Shown: one piece after another, positions 8,665 through 16,934 of the stretch | Position numbering within the stretch: the stretch's first letter is position 1 | Layout: every line of letters starts with the position of its first letter | Assembly (NCBI GenBank): GCA_965216445.1 | Contig: OZ244166.1 | Location: forward strand, 2,542,001 to 2,606,000 | DNA length: 64,000 nt | Direction: 5' to 3' | Origin: MA-ANB-1 sp965216445 | GTDB lineage: Bacteria > Actinomycetota > Acidimicrobiia > Spongiisociales > ZC4RG35 | Notes under the pieces: generated by a model | The model's input: the letters and a program-made list of their open reading frames with translations, nothing else | What the model was told of the DNA's origin: nothing | Database searches by the model: none | Program-made: the position numbers and the translations under genes

Positions 8665-9377
8665 TTGTCGTTGACGAGGTCTCTGATGTGTTTGGAACCC
8701 TCGCGGTAACTGAGCCCGGAAAGCGATTCGATGTTCGCGTTTATGAAGGCTGCGACTGCTTCGGGGTCGGTCTTGGCGTATTCCCTGAGTGCCCATCCGA
8801 TTGCTTTGCGGATAAAGAACTCCTTTTCATGCATCCGGGCCGAACAGTATCTGAATAGACGATCGGAGTCGGTGTGCTCCTTGGCCCCAACCTGGCAGAT
8901 GATTGCCGTGCGTCGCAGCCACATGTCGTCGTCGTCGATCCATGGGTCGATTGCTGGCCAGGCATCTTCGGGATAGTTGATGAGCAGATGCCGGATGAGT
9001 TTGGTTGCCACCTCGTCGACAAAGTCCCACCACGCGCCCTCGACAATCAAACGCCGGTAGAACGAAAGCCGATCCGGAGTGATGAACGCCTCGAAATGGC
9101 GGGCCACGCCCAGGGCCAGATACTTCTCTTCCCGGTGGGGCAGGTCCCATAGGGCCCCCACCAACAATTCATAGTCCTCCGCAGACTCGGGCTGATACTG
9201 CTTGACGAGTTGTCGGTGGATCTTCGTCCGACCGGCCTTCTGCACGCCGTAGAAGGGCATCTCGGTTTTCATGTAGGCCTGCATCTGAGGCGCTTTAACC
9301 GGATCTGCCGCATCTTCCAGAGCTGACTCAACGAAAGCCAGGGCCGCCTCGATCTGGTTTGCCGTGTCCATCGCCAT
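8661..9377 (-). CDS. AlkD-like DNA alkylation repair glycosylase
   Basis: A 238-residue all-helical HEAT-like repeat protein of the AlkC/AlkD family. Diagnostic stretches are QMQAYMKTEMPFYGVQ, then WDLPHREEKYLALG, GAWWDFVDEVATKLI, and the highly conserved WIDDDDMWLRRTAI. In the family, AlkD removes bulky or cationic alkylated purines (3-methyladenine, 7-methylguanine) by trapping DNA on the concave repeat surface. The C-terminal EFFIRKAIGWALREYAKTDP is the usual last repeat. The gene's stop overlaps the hyuB start, which looks like chance operon packing. Two in-frame ATG codons (9377, 9371) are possible starts. Confidence 0.88.
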   Translation of the reverse strand: MAMDTANQIEAALAFVESALEDAADPVKAPQMQAYMKTEMPFYGVQKAGRTKIHRQLVKQYQPESAEDYELLVGALWDLPHREEKYLALGVARHFEAFITPDRLSFYRRLIVEGAWWDFVDEVATKLIRHLLINYPEDAWPAIDPWIDDDDMWLRRTAIICQVGAKEHTDSDRLFRYCSARMHEKEFFIRKAIGWALREYAKTDPEAVAAFINANIESLSGLSYREGSKHIRDLVNDK

Positions 9378-9591
9378 CCATCTTCGCAGCCGCGAGCGGT
9401 GAGCGTTTGTGCACAGACCATGAGCGAAAACCGGTGAATAGGCCGCTTGAGATCACGATTCGTCTTCCATTAAGCCCGCAACAGCCATACCATTGCGGGA
9501 ACGCAGTCATCCTCTCGGGGCAAGAGGGCACCGACTCACTCTGCAGCACACGAACTCGGCTGCGATACCACCCACGGGAGGCTTTCAACCA

Positions 9592-10116
9592 ATGCGATTC
9601 ATCAGCTCTGTTTCCGTTCGTCGTGTTCAAACCGCCGTAGCCGTAGCGGCAGTCTCTTCACTGGCGCTCCTCACGGCATCCCCCGCCGCTGGCACAACAC
9701 CGGACTGCCCAGCCGCTTGGTTGGAGATGGAAGTGCTGGTCGCGCAAGAGTCTGAAAGCGGGCTAACCAGCGAGTGGTTGGACCGTATCAACCAGTTAGC
9801 TCCCTCAATCGAGTCTTGCATTGAAGAAGATACAGTCGAGAAGTGGAGACCACTGGTCTCCGTATTTTTTGAACCGTCCGAAGTCGACCGCGTCATGTGT
9901 CTGATGATTCTCGAAAGCCGCGGCGACGAATTGGCTCAAAACCTGTCGTCCGATGCCGCGGGCCTCATGCAGGTCATGCCCTTCTGGGCATCCCACTTCG
10001 GCTACAGCTACACAGACCTGTTTGATCCGGTGATCAATCTCAAGGTGGCTTCCAACATCCTCGACCTTCAGGGTTGGACAGCGTGGAGCCCGTACAACCG
10101 CGGCTCCTGTCGCTGA
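9592..10116 (+). CDS. Secreted lytic transglycosylase-like protein
   Basis: A 174-residue exported protein. ATG 9592 follows GGGAGG (9575-9580) at good spacing. Residues 1-34 form a signal peptide: basic RFISSVSVRR, a hydrophobic core, and cleavage near SPAAG. The C-terminal part is a lysozyme-like SLT fold: the likely catalytic glutamate is E108 in MILESRGDE, followed by SSDAAGLMQVMPFW, the standard AxGLMQ motif. The family cleaves the MurNAc-GlcNAc bond of peptidoglycan. The gene is on the plus strand and interrupts what would otherwise be a continuous minus-strand hyuA-AlkD-hyuB run. It lacks a recognisable wall-binding domain. Confidence 0.82.
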   Translation: MRFISSVSVRRVQTAVAVAAVSSLALLTASPAAGTTPDCPAAWLEMEVLVAQESESGLTSEWLDRINQLAPSIESCIEEDTVEKWRPLVSVFFEPSEVDRVMCLMILESRGDELAQNLSSDAAGLMQVMPFWASHFGYSYTDLFDPVINLKVASNILDLQGWTAWSPYNRGSCR

Positions 10117-10141
10117 GCCCGAGCAGGCAGGATGGCCGACA

Positions 10142-12046
10142 TCACCAGGTGATCTGCAACGTCCCATCGGCGGTAAAGTTGACCCGGTCGCCTTCGTCGA
10201 CCAGAACGGTCGCGGTGGTGCCGCCGACCAATGCCGGTCCAGCAAGTGTCGTCCCCGGCGCAACGGAACCCCTTCTCCAATAGGGCACTTCCACCCACTG
10301 TCCATCCAGGTATGCCTCGACCGACTCAGGCTTGGCACCTGTGGCGACCGAATTTCTGAGATCATCCCAAACCGCCGGCGCCTCACCCATCGCAGTCGCC
10401 CGCACGTTTACCACCTCCACGCGACCGTCCTCCAGGGTGAAACCGAACCGTTGTTGGTGTGCAACGGCAAAGCTCGCGGACAGGTCGCCAGCGGCACGTA
10501 CGTTCAGTTCATGCGACTGGTCGAAGTAGCGCACGTCGAATGTGACGTCAACCAACGCAGGCTGACTTCCATGAATCTCAGCAAAGGCATCCTTCACCTC
10601 AGCCTCAAGTGCTTGCCCGACAACAGAAACGGCTGGGTCGCTCGCGTCCACAAGCATTGTTCTCAATAGCTCGAACCTCGGCTTCGCCATCAGCAGGCCA
10701 AGAGCGGAGAAGACCCCAGCATGGGGCGGCACCAGCACCGAGCCCAATTCGAGTCCCTTGGCCAACCGGGAAGCATGCAATCCCCCCGCTCCACCGAAAG
10801 CCACCAACGCAGACCCTCTCGGGTCGAAGCCTTCTTCAATCGAGACTGCACGAATTGCTCCGTCCATGTGTGAATCGACCACCTGGAGGATTCCCTCTGC
10901 CGTTTCGAGTGCTGAGAGCCCCAGGGATTCTCCCAGCCGTCCCAAAGCTTCACCGGCAAGATCGCGACTCAGCGGAATACTCCCCGAGAAACTCGACGAC
11001 GTCGGTATGTAGCCGAGAAAGATGTTGGCGTCGGTGACAGTGGGTTCTACGCCGCCCTGTCCATATGCCGCCGGACCCGGGTGCGACCTCGCCGATTGAG
11101 GACCAACCCTCAGCGATCCTCCCGGATCTGCCCAGGCCACCGAACCACCGCCGGCGCCAACAGTGTGAATTGGCATCGAGGCAATTCTGTTCACACGGCC
11201 GCCGACGGTCTGCATCGGTGACATCTCCGGACCCTCCGGACCAATGCGAGAAACGTCCGTTGAGGTCCCACCCATGTCGAAACTGATGGCCGAACGAAGC
11301 CCATGGTGCCGTCTCAACGCATCCGTGGCGACGACGCCTCCGGCCGGACCAGACAGTGTCAGCTGCCCGACGAAACTCGCAGCTGCGGGGAAAGGAAGAA
11401 GGCCTCCTGCCGAGGTCATGACAGCTGAAGAGTCCGACTCGATCTCATCGGCGATGGTGTCCAGATAGCTGGCGACCATCGGAGCGAGGTAGGCGTTCAC
11501 CGTTGTCGTCGAGATTCGCTCGAATTCGCGGAAGCCAGGAGACACCTCATTCGCAACGCTCACCGGCTTGTCGGGGAAGCGTTCGCGAATGGCAGTGGCC
11601 AGCGCCTTCTCCTCAGAACTATCGAGATACGAATCCAACAGACCCACCGCGATCGCCTCGGGATTCAACTCGGCAAGCCTTTCCAGCGTCGTATTGAGAT
11701 CGTGATGACCGATCCGGTGATCGCGACTCACGAGTGCAACCGGCCGATTTTCTGCAAGCTCGTACAGCGAGGTGCGTTTTTGTCGGGCAATCTCCACAAG
11801 ATCCTCATACCCGGCGGTGGTGACCAGGGCGACACGCGCACCCGTCTCTTCGAGCAGGGCATTCGTAGCCACGGTCGTCCCATGGAGGAACGAAAAGCCC
11901 TCTCCGGAGTTGAGCGATCCGGTGGCTGTCAGCACTGCCTCTGACTGAGGGTCGGTAGACGGTGTCTTGAACGACCTGAGCTGTCCGTCCCGGAGAATGG
12001 CCACGTCCGTGAACGTCCCACCGACGTCGATTCCGACGACCATCAC
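10142..12046 (-). CDS. Hydantoinase A/oxoprolinase-family protein HyuA
   Basis: A 634-residue protein with the ASKHA-like nucleotide fold of HyuA. GIDVGGTFTDVAI forms the N-terminal phosphate loop. HGTTVATNALLE and SFDMGGTSTDVSRIG are the hydantoinase-A core, followed by SGPAGG, FGGAGGLHA and VPPHAGVFSALGLL. The family activates a lactam carbonyl with ATP, working with HyuB. The start is GTG 12046 or ATG 12043; both keep the P-loop. The gene begins only 15 bp from the divergent Nfu-domain gene, so the two 5' regions must overlap. It is separated from hyuB by an opposing gene, so separate promoters are needed. The substrate is unknown. Confidence 0.88.
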   Translation of the reverse strand: MMVVGIDVGGTFTDVAILRDGQLRSFKTPSTDPQSEAVLTATGSLNSGEGFSFLHGTTVATNALLEETGARVALVTTAGYEDLVEIARQKRTSLYELAENRPVALVSRDHRIGHHDLNTTLERLAELNPEAIAVGLLDSYLDSSEEKALATAIRERFPDKPVSVANEVSPGFREFERISTTTVNAYLAPMVASYLDTIADEIESDSSAVMTSAGGLLPFPAAASFVGQLTLSGPAGGVVATDALRRHHGLRSAISFDMGGTSTDVSRIGPEGPEMSPMQTVGGRVNRIASMPIHTVGAGGGSVAWADPGGSLRVGPQSARSHPGPAAYGQGGVEPTVTDANIFLGYIPTSSSFSGSIPLSRDLAGEALGRLGESLGLSALETAEGILQVVDSHMDGAIRAVSIEEGFDPRGSALVAFGGAGGLHASRLAKGLELGSVLVPPHAGVFSALGLLMAKPRFELLRTMLVDASDPAVSVVGQALEAEVKDAFAEIHGSQPALVDVTFDVRYFDQSHELNVRAAGDLSASFAVAHQQRFGFTLEDGRVEVVNVRATAMGEAPAVWDDLRNSVATGAKPESVEAYLDGQWVEVPYWRRGSVAPGTTLAGPALVGGTTATVLVDEGDRVNFTADGTLQITW

Positions 12047-12061
12047 GATCGGGTACGCTCC

Positions 12062-12325
12062 ATGGCAATGCCCGTCAATGCGCTGCCAACCCCCAATCCG
12101 AACGCCATGAAGTTCGCTGTGGGCTCTCCCGTAGGAGGTCCAACCACGTATGTGGCCGGTTCGGCAACGGATGACCCGGTGGCGACGGCTCTCCTTGGAA
12201 TCCCCGGCGTTGCGAGCATCTTCATGACCGCTGACTTTGTCACTATCACCAAGACTCCTGACGCTTCGTGGCAGAGCATCTCTGGAGATGCGGTCTCGAT
12301 CCTAGAGTCCCACTTCGCTGACTAG
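12062..12325 (+). CDS. Nfu/NifU N-terminal-domain protein
   Basis: An 87-residue protein consisting only of an Nfu_N-type domain. The start reads PTPNPNAMKFAVG, followed by DDPVATALLGIPGVASIFMTADFVTITK, in pieces matching the family pattern of PNPNxxKF, then DDPLAxxLFxIxGV, then DFITVTK. In Nfu scaffold proteins this domain precedes a CxxC iron-sulfur assembly domain, which is absent here. The protein therefore cannot bind a cluster in the usual way and may be a targeting or partner-binding module. Starts at 12062 or 12068. It is divergent from hyuA and convergent with the following anchored protein. Confidence 0.82.
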   Translation: MAMPVNALPTPNPNAMKFAVGSPVGGPTTYVAGSATDDPVATALLGIPGVASIFMTADFVTITKTPDASWQSISGDAVSILESHFAD

Positions 12326-12333
12326 CCGCCGGC

Positions 12334-13179
12334 CTAAGGCTCGACTAGAACCACTTCTGGGCGTGTCGAGCCGCCTGGTCCCACCGTCAACACAACAACC
12401 TCCCACTGGCCGTTCCCGAGAAGCCGGCCCCCTACGATGTCAGCACCCGGCCGTACCTGATCGACCAACGCCATCACCGGTTGGGGTACATCGACCAAAC
12501 CCAAAGTTTCGTTTGCCGCGATCGATGCATCTGAGATAGTCGGAGCTGAGACAACCAACGGACCTGCGTCGTCGACCTTTACGTCGAATGAGAAAACCTC
12601 GGGCGGCTGCCTGACGTAGTCGTTGCCCTCGGTCGCAACCATGTAGGTTGCAAGCACCTCGACCCTGTAGGTCACGGTGTCTATTTCGGTGACGGACATC
12701 GCTCGCGTCCACTCCACGAAACTCAGATATCCCTCACCCACCGAAGGCAACGGAACATCGGCCGGCAACAGGAGCCGGAGGGTTTGATTCCCCTCAGCAG
12801 ATCCATCCGCTCTCAGAAACTCGCGAACCACCCACTCAGCATGCGCCGCCGCCTGATCCATCAACGTCTGCGGTGCAATTGCGTAAAGGTCTGCCTCGGT
12901 AACGACTCGAGGTGATGGATTTGGGGCCGGCACGGCGCTCGGTGGCGGAACAGCCGGGGTGGTTACCGCCGGTTCGGCCTGCCCAAGGCTGGCGGGAACA
13001 GACTCGACCACTGTCACAGGCGCGGTCCGATTTGAAGCAAACGAGTAGGCAAGTGCTCCAACCACGACCGCACCAGCGATAGCGACTATGAGCCACTGTC
13101 GGTCCTTTGCGGGCGTGGTCAACTGTTCCCACGGGATCCGTTCGTAGACTTCTCCCCGTTGACCTTCTTTCTGGTCCAT
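12334..13179 (-). CDS. Membrane-anchored extracytoplasmic protein of unknown function
   Basis: ATG 13179 (MDQKEGQRGEVYERIPWEQL) is chosen over an upstream extension with poor composition. The 281-residue product has a short basic and acidic cytoplasmic tail, one membrane segment at about residues 29-48 (WLIVAIAGAVVVGALAYSF) and a proline/valine-rich linker at 60-95. An outer domain follows, with alternating strands (VEWTRAMSVTEIDTVTYRV, then FSFDVKVDDAGPLVVSAPTI). The outer part loosely resembles NTF2-like domains of TcpC-type secretion proteins, but no conjugation genes are nearby. The function is not known. It is convergent with the Nfu-domain gene, 9 bp apart. Confidence 0.65.
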   Translation of the reverse strand: MDQKEGQRGEVYERIPWEQLTTPAKDRQWLIVAIAGAVVVGALAYSFASNRTAPVTVVESVPASLGQAEPAVTTPAVPPPSAVPAPNPSPRVVTEADLYAIAPQTLMDQAAAHAEWVVREFLRADGSAEGNQTLRLLLPADVPLPSVGEGYLSFVEWTRAMSVTEIDTVTYRVEVLATYMVATEGNDYVRQPPEVFSFDVKVDDAGPLVVSAPTISDASIAANETLGLVDVPQPVMALVDQVRPGADIVGGRLLGNGQWEVVVLTVGPGGSTRPEVVLVEP

Positions 13180-13297
13180 ACCTCGAACGTAAGGCTCTAT
13201 AAGTGCCTCTTCAAGGGGTCTGTTGCGGGGCTTCGGCTCAATACCGCACGCCTCGATACCAGGGAACTCCGAGCAGGAAGCTATCGTTTTCACCGCA

Positions 13298-13912
13298 ATG
13301 GCTGTCAACCCTGACCCCAAACCGGGCCGCTGGATCCTTCCCCTTGTTGTCTTGGGGATGGTCGCTTTCACCTACTTCTTCATTAACGAGCTTCCGGCTG
13401 CCTCACCGGACACCACTCTCGCTTCGGGCCCTACGGTGACGACCGTGCCGGAGGGAACAGAGACCACCACGACGGTTGATCCAGGAAACGGCTCCGATCT
13501 CGCACCAGAAGTTCAGGCATATCTCGACGAGCTAGACGAGGTCAACACCTCACTGCAGTTGCTCAGGACCGAGATGGTGACCGTCAACGATGGATTCGAC
13601 GCTGATCCGCGGGAGATTGAGTACTCGGATGCAGTGGACCGTCTAGAAACAATCCAGACCGACACCCAAGCCCTGGCCGACCGGGTGGCTGCCATGACCG
13701 TTCCCGCTGGTTTCGAGACCAACCACCAGGCCCTAACCAGCGCAATCGACATCGCCGCCGGCGCTGCTGACGACGCCCTCGAAGGTCTCACATCCGACGA
13801 CGAGGGAGAGCTTCGCAGAGCGGCGGTCGTCGCCTACACCCAGGCTGCAGACAACTTCAACACAGAGGTGGAGAACACCAAAGTCACCGCCGGCGTCCCC
13901 TCAGACAGCTAG
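13298..13912 (+). CDS. Single-pass membrane protein with helical outer domain
   Basis: ATG 13298 (MAVNPDPKPGRW) gives a 204-residue protein. One membrane segment spans about residues 13-31 (ILPLVVLGMVAFTYFFINE). A Thr/Pro-rich linker follows (TTVPEGTETTTTVDPG, about 45-65), then a mainly helical domain rich in Asp, Glu and Ala (YLDELDEVNTSLQLLRTEM onward), probably a coiled coil or four-helix bundle. No family was recognised. The Eis-like acetyltransferase starts 7 bp after its stop, so the two are probably co-transcribed. Linkers of this Thr-Glu-Pro type recur in several exported proteins in this window. Confidence 0.65.
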   Translation: MAVNPDPKPGRWILPLVVLGMVAFTYFFINELPAASPDTTLASGPTVTTVPEGTETTTTVDPGNGSDLAPEVQAYLDELDEVNTSLQLLRTEMVTVNDGFDADPREIEYSDAVDRLETIQTDTQALADRVAAMTVPAGFETNHQALTSAIDIAAGAADDALEGLTSDDEGELRRAAVVAYTQAADNFNTEVENTKVTAGVPSDS

Positions 13913-13918
13913 CGAACG

Positions 13919-15136
13919 ATGTCACCCGAGTTGCGGGCGATAACCGAGGAGACCTACCCCGACTGGATTGGGTGTCTCGCCGTCACTTTCGGGTTCGACT
14001 ACAACCCTGAAGAAGACACTCTGAAGCCGAATCTGGAATTGGATCGAACCTTCGGTCACTTCGACGAAGACAGGTGTGTCTCGACTATCAGTGCTTTCAG
14101 CCTCGACCTCACGGTTCCGGGCAACGTGATTGCATGTTGTGGCACGACGGTCATCTCGGTCGCACCGACACATCGACGCCGCGGATTGCTGCGGGAGATG
14201 ATGGAACGCCATTTCGCCGATGCACGCGACCGGAAGGAAGCAGTAGCCGCGCTCTGGGCTTCGGAATCCGAGATCTACGGTCGGTTTGGCTACGGAATGG
14301 CGTCGAAGTCGGCAACGATCAAGGTCGAACGCCCATATCAACAACTTTCCCGACTCGCCCCCGAGCCTGACGCGGTTCGACTCATCGACCTGGAGGAAGC
14401 CAAGACCCTGGTTCCCGACTTTCACGATCGATTTCGTTTGACCCAAACGGGGATGTTCAAACGAACTCCCGCCTGGTGGGAGTCTCGTGTCTTCAACGAT
14501 CTCCCATCCCGGCGAAGAGGACACACCGAGGCACGTTGGGTAGTTGTTGATGCACCCTATGGAATCGATGGGTATGCAAAATACCGCATCAAATCCGGGT
14601 GGGGCGAAGATGGCCACTCTGACGGCGAGCTATCAGTCACCGACCTCTTCGCTAACTCCCCCGAGGCTTGGGCGGGTCTGTGGATATACCTCTTGAATCA
14701 CGACCTCATAAACCGAATAAGTGCACAGCTCAGATCGCCTTATGACCCCCTGTTTGACGTCCTCGCTGGCCCTCGCCGGGCCCAGTCCAAGGTCAGTGAT
14801 GGAGTTTGGGTGCGGATTCTCGATGTGGCCGATGCACTCAGTTCGAGGCAGTACGCAGACGACTTCGTCGGTGTTTTCGAAGTCGTGGACCCGATGGAGA
14901 TCACATCGGGCCGCTTCCTTCTCGAGGTGTCCGATGGGGAGGGTCGCTGCGCTCCGACTGACCGCGCTCCGGATATCACCCTGGACGTTGAGGACCTCGG
15001 CTCCTCCTACCTCGGACTGGCCAGTTTCGGAAGACTGAGTCGTGCCGGGAGGGTTGTCGGGACCTCGTCAACAATCCAGGCCGCGGACGCCGCCTTCAGG
15101 TGGGACCCCCCACCGTGGGGCCCGGAGATCTTCTGA
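13919..15136 (+). CDS. Eis-like GNAT N-acetyltransferase
   Basis: A 405-residue protein with the three-part Eis layout. An N-terminal GNAT domain carries the acetyl-CoA motif VAPTHRRRGLLREMM, followed by SEIYGRFGYGMAS. A second degenerate GNAT-like domain comes next, and then an SCP2-like C-terminal domain (FLLEVSDGEGRCAP onward). It ends in an aromatic carboxylate (GPEIF), which in Eis proteins reaches the active site. Family members acetylate amines, including aminoglycosides and lysine side chains. The substrate here is open. The gene follows the membrane protein by 7 bp and ends before a strong terminator shared with glnA. Confidence 0.88.
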   Translation: MSPELRAITEETYPDWIGCLAVTFGFDYNPEEDTLKPNLELDRTFGHFDEDRCVSTISAFSLDLTVPGNVIACCGTTVISVAPTHRRRGLLREMMERHFADARDRKEAVAALWASESEIYGRFGYGMASKSATIKVERPYQQLSRLAPEPDAVRLIDLEEAKTLVPDFHDRFRLTQTGMFKRTPAWWESRVFNDLPSRRRGHTEARWVVVDAPYGIDGYAKYRIKSGWGEDGHSDGELSVTDLFANSPEAWAGLWIYLLNHDLINRISAQLRSPYDPLFDVLAGPRRAQSKVSDGVWVRILDVADALSSRQYADDFVGVFEVVDPMEITSGRFLLEVSDGEGRCAPTDRAPDITLDVEDLGSSYLGLASFGRLSRAGRVVGTSSTIQAADAAFRWDPPPWGPEIF

Positions 15137-15159
15137 AGTTGTAGCGCAGAAATTGGCAT

Positions 15160-15199
15160 GAAGGAGGGTCGTGTCTGCCGACGCAACCCTCCTTCTTTT
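15160..15199. terminator. Terminator between the Eis-like gene and glnA
   Basis: A perfect 10-bp stem, GAAGGAGGGT (15160-15169) with ACCCTCCTTC (15186-15195), is followed by TTTT on the plus strand. It lies between two convergent genes. The U-run serves the plus-strand transcript; the stem could also slow minus-strand transcription. Confidence 0.75.
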
Positions 15200-15204
15200 C
15201 CGCC

Positions 15205-16629
15205 CTACATGTCGTAGTAGAGATGGAACTCGTACGGATGAGGTCGGAGACGTACCGGATCGACCTCGTGGACCGTCTTGTATTCGATCCATGCCTCGAT
15301 GAGATCCTCACTGAACACGCCACCTTTGAGCAGGAAGTCGTGATCGTCTGCAAGGGCCTGCAGAGCCTCGTCAAGGGACGAAGGGACTGTCGGCAACCCG
15401 GCGAGCTCAGCTGGTGGAAGGTCGTATATGTCCTTGTCGACCGGGTCGTGCGGTTCGATCTTGTTCTGGACACCATCAAGGCCGGCCATCAACATCGCCG
15501 CAAACGAAAGGTACGGGTTCGCTGTGGGGTCCGGACAGCGGAACTCGAGCCGCTTCGCCGCCGGAGCCTGTGAGTACTGGGGGATCCGGATGGCGGCTGA
15601 CCTGTTCCGACTTGAGTACACCAGGTTTACCGGGGCTTCATAGCCCGGGACCAAACGGTGATACGAGTTGGTCGTCGGTGCCGCAAATGCGAGTACCGCC
15701 GCGGCGTGTTTCAACAGACCACCGATGTACCAGCGCGCCATGTCAGAAAGCCCGGCATAGCCACCTTCATCGAAGAAGAGTGGTTCACCATCCTTCCAAA
15801 GTGACTGGTGGGTATGCATCCCCGAGCCGTTGTCCTCAAAGACCGGTTTGGGCATGAAAGTCACCGACTTGCCCTCCGCCCAGGCGGTGCTCTTCACGAT
15901 GTACTTGTACAACGTGACCTTGTCGGCGGTGGCGAGCAACTCGCCGAATCGCATGTCGATCTCGGCCTGACCGGCAGTACCCACCTCATGGTGCTGAACC
16001 TCTATCTCGATTCCCGCAGCCTCGAGGTTGGCGGTCATCTCCGATCGAAGGTCCTGGAAGTGGTCAGTGGGTGGGACCGGGAAATAGCCCTCTTTGTACC
16101 GTGGCTTGTAGCCGAGGTTTCCCCCCTCTTCTTCCTTACCCGAGTTCCAAGCACCTTCGACCGAGTCCAAGAAGTAGAACCCCGAATGCTGGTTCTGCCC
16201 GAACCGAACGTCGTCGAAGATATAGAACTCTGCCTCGGGACCCCAGTAGGAAGTGTCAGCGAGACCGGTGCTCACCAGGTACTCCTCGGCCTTTCTCGCC
16301 ACATACCTTGGATCACGATCGTAAGGAGAGCCGGTGACGGGGTCGTGGACGAAGCAGTAGAGAATCAACGTCTTGCGCTTCCGGAAGATGTCATCGACTG
16401 CGGTGGTCGGATCGGGGATGAGGAGCATGTCGGACTCCTGGATTTCCTGGAAACCCCGAATTGAAGACCCATCGAAGCCAAACCCGTCTTCGAAAGAGTC
16501 AGCCGTCAGTTGATGTACCGGAACCGTGAAGTGCTGGACCTGGCCGGGCAGGTCGCAGAAACGTAGGTCGATGAATTCGTATCCCTCTTTCTCGATAAGG
16601 GATAAGACGTCGGCAGCCGTCTTGGTCAC
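15205..16629 (-). CDS. glnA: Glutamine synthetase type I
   Basis: A 474-residue GSI enzyme that makes glutamine from glutamate, ammonia and ATP. GTG 16629 is preceded by AAGGAGG at ideal spacing, so an upstream ATG at 16701 is rejected. Motifs are FGFDGSSIRGFQ, GPEAEFYIFD, the metal and glutamate site EVQHHEVGTAGQAEIDMRF, NGSGMHTHQS, and RNRSAAIRIPQYS. The adenylylation-site tyrosine is about Y402 in DIYDLPPAE, so GlnE control is possible. A palindrome-rich region 100-160 bp upstream suggests additional transcriptional control. Glutamine feeds the PurF and PurQ/PurL steps encoded elsewhere in the window. Confidence 0.96.
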   Translation of the reverse strand: MTKTAADVLSLIEKEGYEFIDLRFCDLPGQVQHFTVPVHQLTADSFEDGFGFDGSSIRGFQEIQESDMLLIPDPTTAVDDIFRKRKTLILYCFVHDPVTGSPYDRDPRYVARKAEEYLVSTGLADTSYWGPEAEFYIFDDVRFGQNQHSGFYFLDSVEGAWNSGKEEEGGNLGYKPRYKEGYFPVPPTDHFQDLRSEMTANLEAAGIEIEVQHHEVGTAGQAEIDMRFGELLATADKVTLYKYIVKSTAWAEGKSVTFMPKPVFEDNGSGMHTHQSLWKDGEPLFFDEGGYAGLSDMARWYIGGLLKHAAAVLAFAAPTTNSYHRLVPGYEAPVNLVYSSRNRSAAIRIPQYSQAPAAKRLEFRCPDPTANPYLSFAAMLMAGLDGVQNKIEPHDPVDKDIYDLPPAELAGLPTVPSSLDEALQALADDHDFLLKGGVFSEDLIEAWIEYKTVHEVDPVRLRPHPYEFHLYYDM

Positions 16630-16724
16630 TTTTGCCTCCTTGTTCGGTTCTTGCTTATTCGGTTCTTGGCAGTGAACCCAGAGAGTTGTATTCGAACCCA
16701 ATTACCGCGCCGTTGCGGAAATGT

Positions 16725-16786
16725 GAACACTGTGTTTCGTTGAAACTCTTTCGCGTTCCTAAGGCTTAGGCGGCCATATATGGCCG
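16725..16786 (-). promoter_or_regulatory. Composite palindromic motif upstream of glnA
   Basis: Read towards glnA, a perfect 16-bp palindrome CGGCCATATATGGCCG (16786-16771) is followed after three bases of GGCC flank by TAAGCCTTAGGAA (16768-16756), then GCGAAAGAGT. Closer to the gene lie GTTTC-GAAAC (16733-16746) and AACACTGTGTT (16725-16735) inverted repeats. The same palindrome plus TAAGGAA block with the same spacing recurs before the corA-like gene and purC. The regulator is unknown. Confidence 0.6.
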
Positions 16787-16840
16787 TTTTCGCGTATCAG
16801 TTCCACAGCGCTCACCGGCCTCCGCCTTCTATGCAGGATT

Positions 16841-16872
16841 CCGGCCATATATGGCCGGCTGTTCCTAAGGAA
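16841..16872 (+). promoter_or_regulatory. Composite palindromic motif upstream of corA-like gene
   Basis: CCGGCCATATATGGCCGG (16841-16858) is a perfect 18-bp palindrome. Counting from its GGCC, three bases separate it from TGTTCCTAAGGAA (16860-16872), whose TTCCTAAGGAA is itself palindromic. It faces the transporter gene that starts 62 bp downstream. The remaining bases of this 305-bp intergenic region hold no gene. Confidence 0.6.
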
Positions 16873-16934
16873 CCGAGATCATTCCGGGCCCGCATTAACC
16901 GGGTCTTGGCGGGCGCGGGGGCGATAATCGCCTG

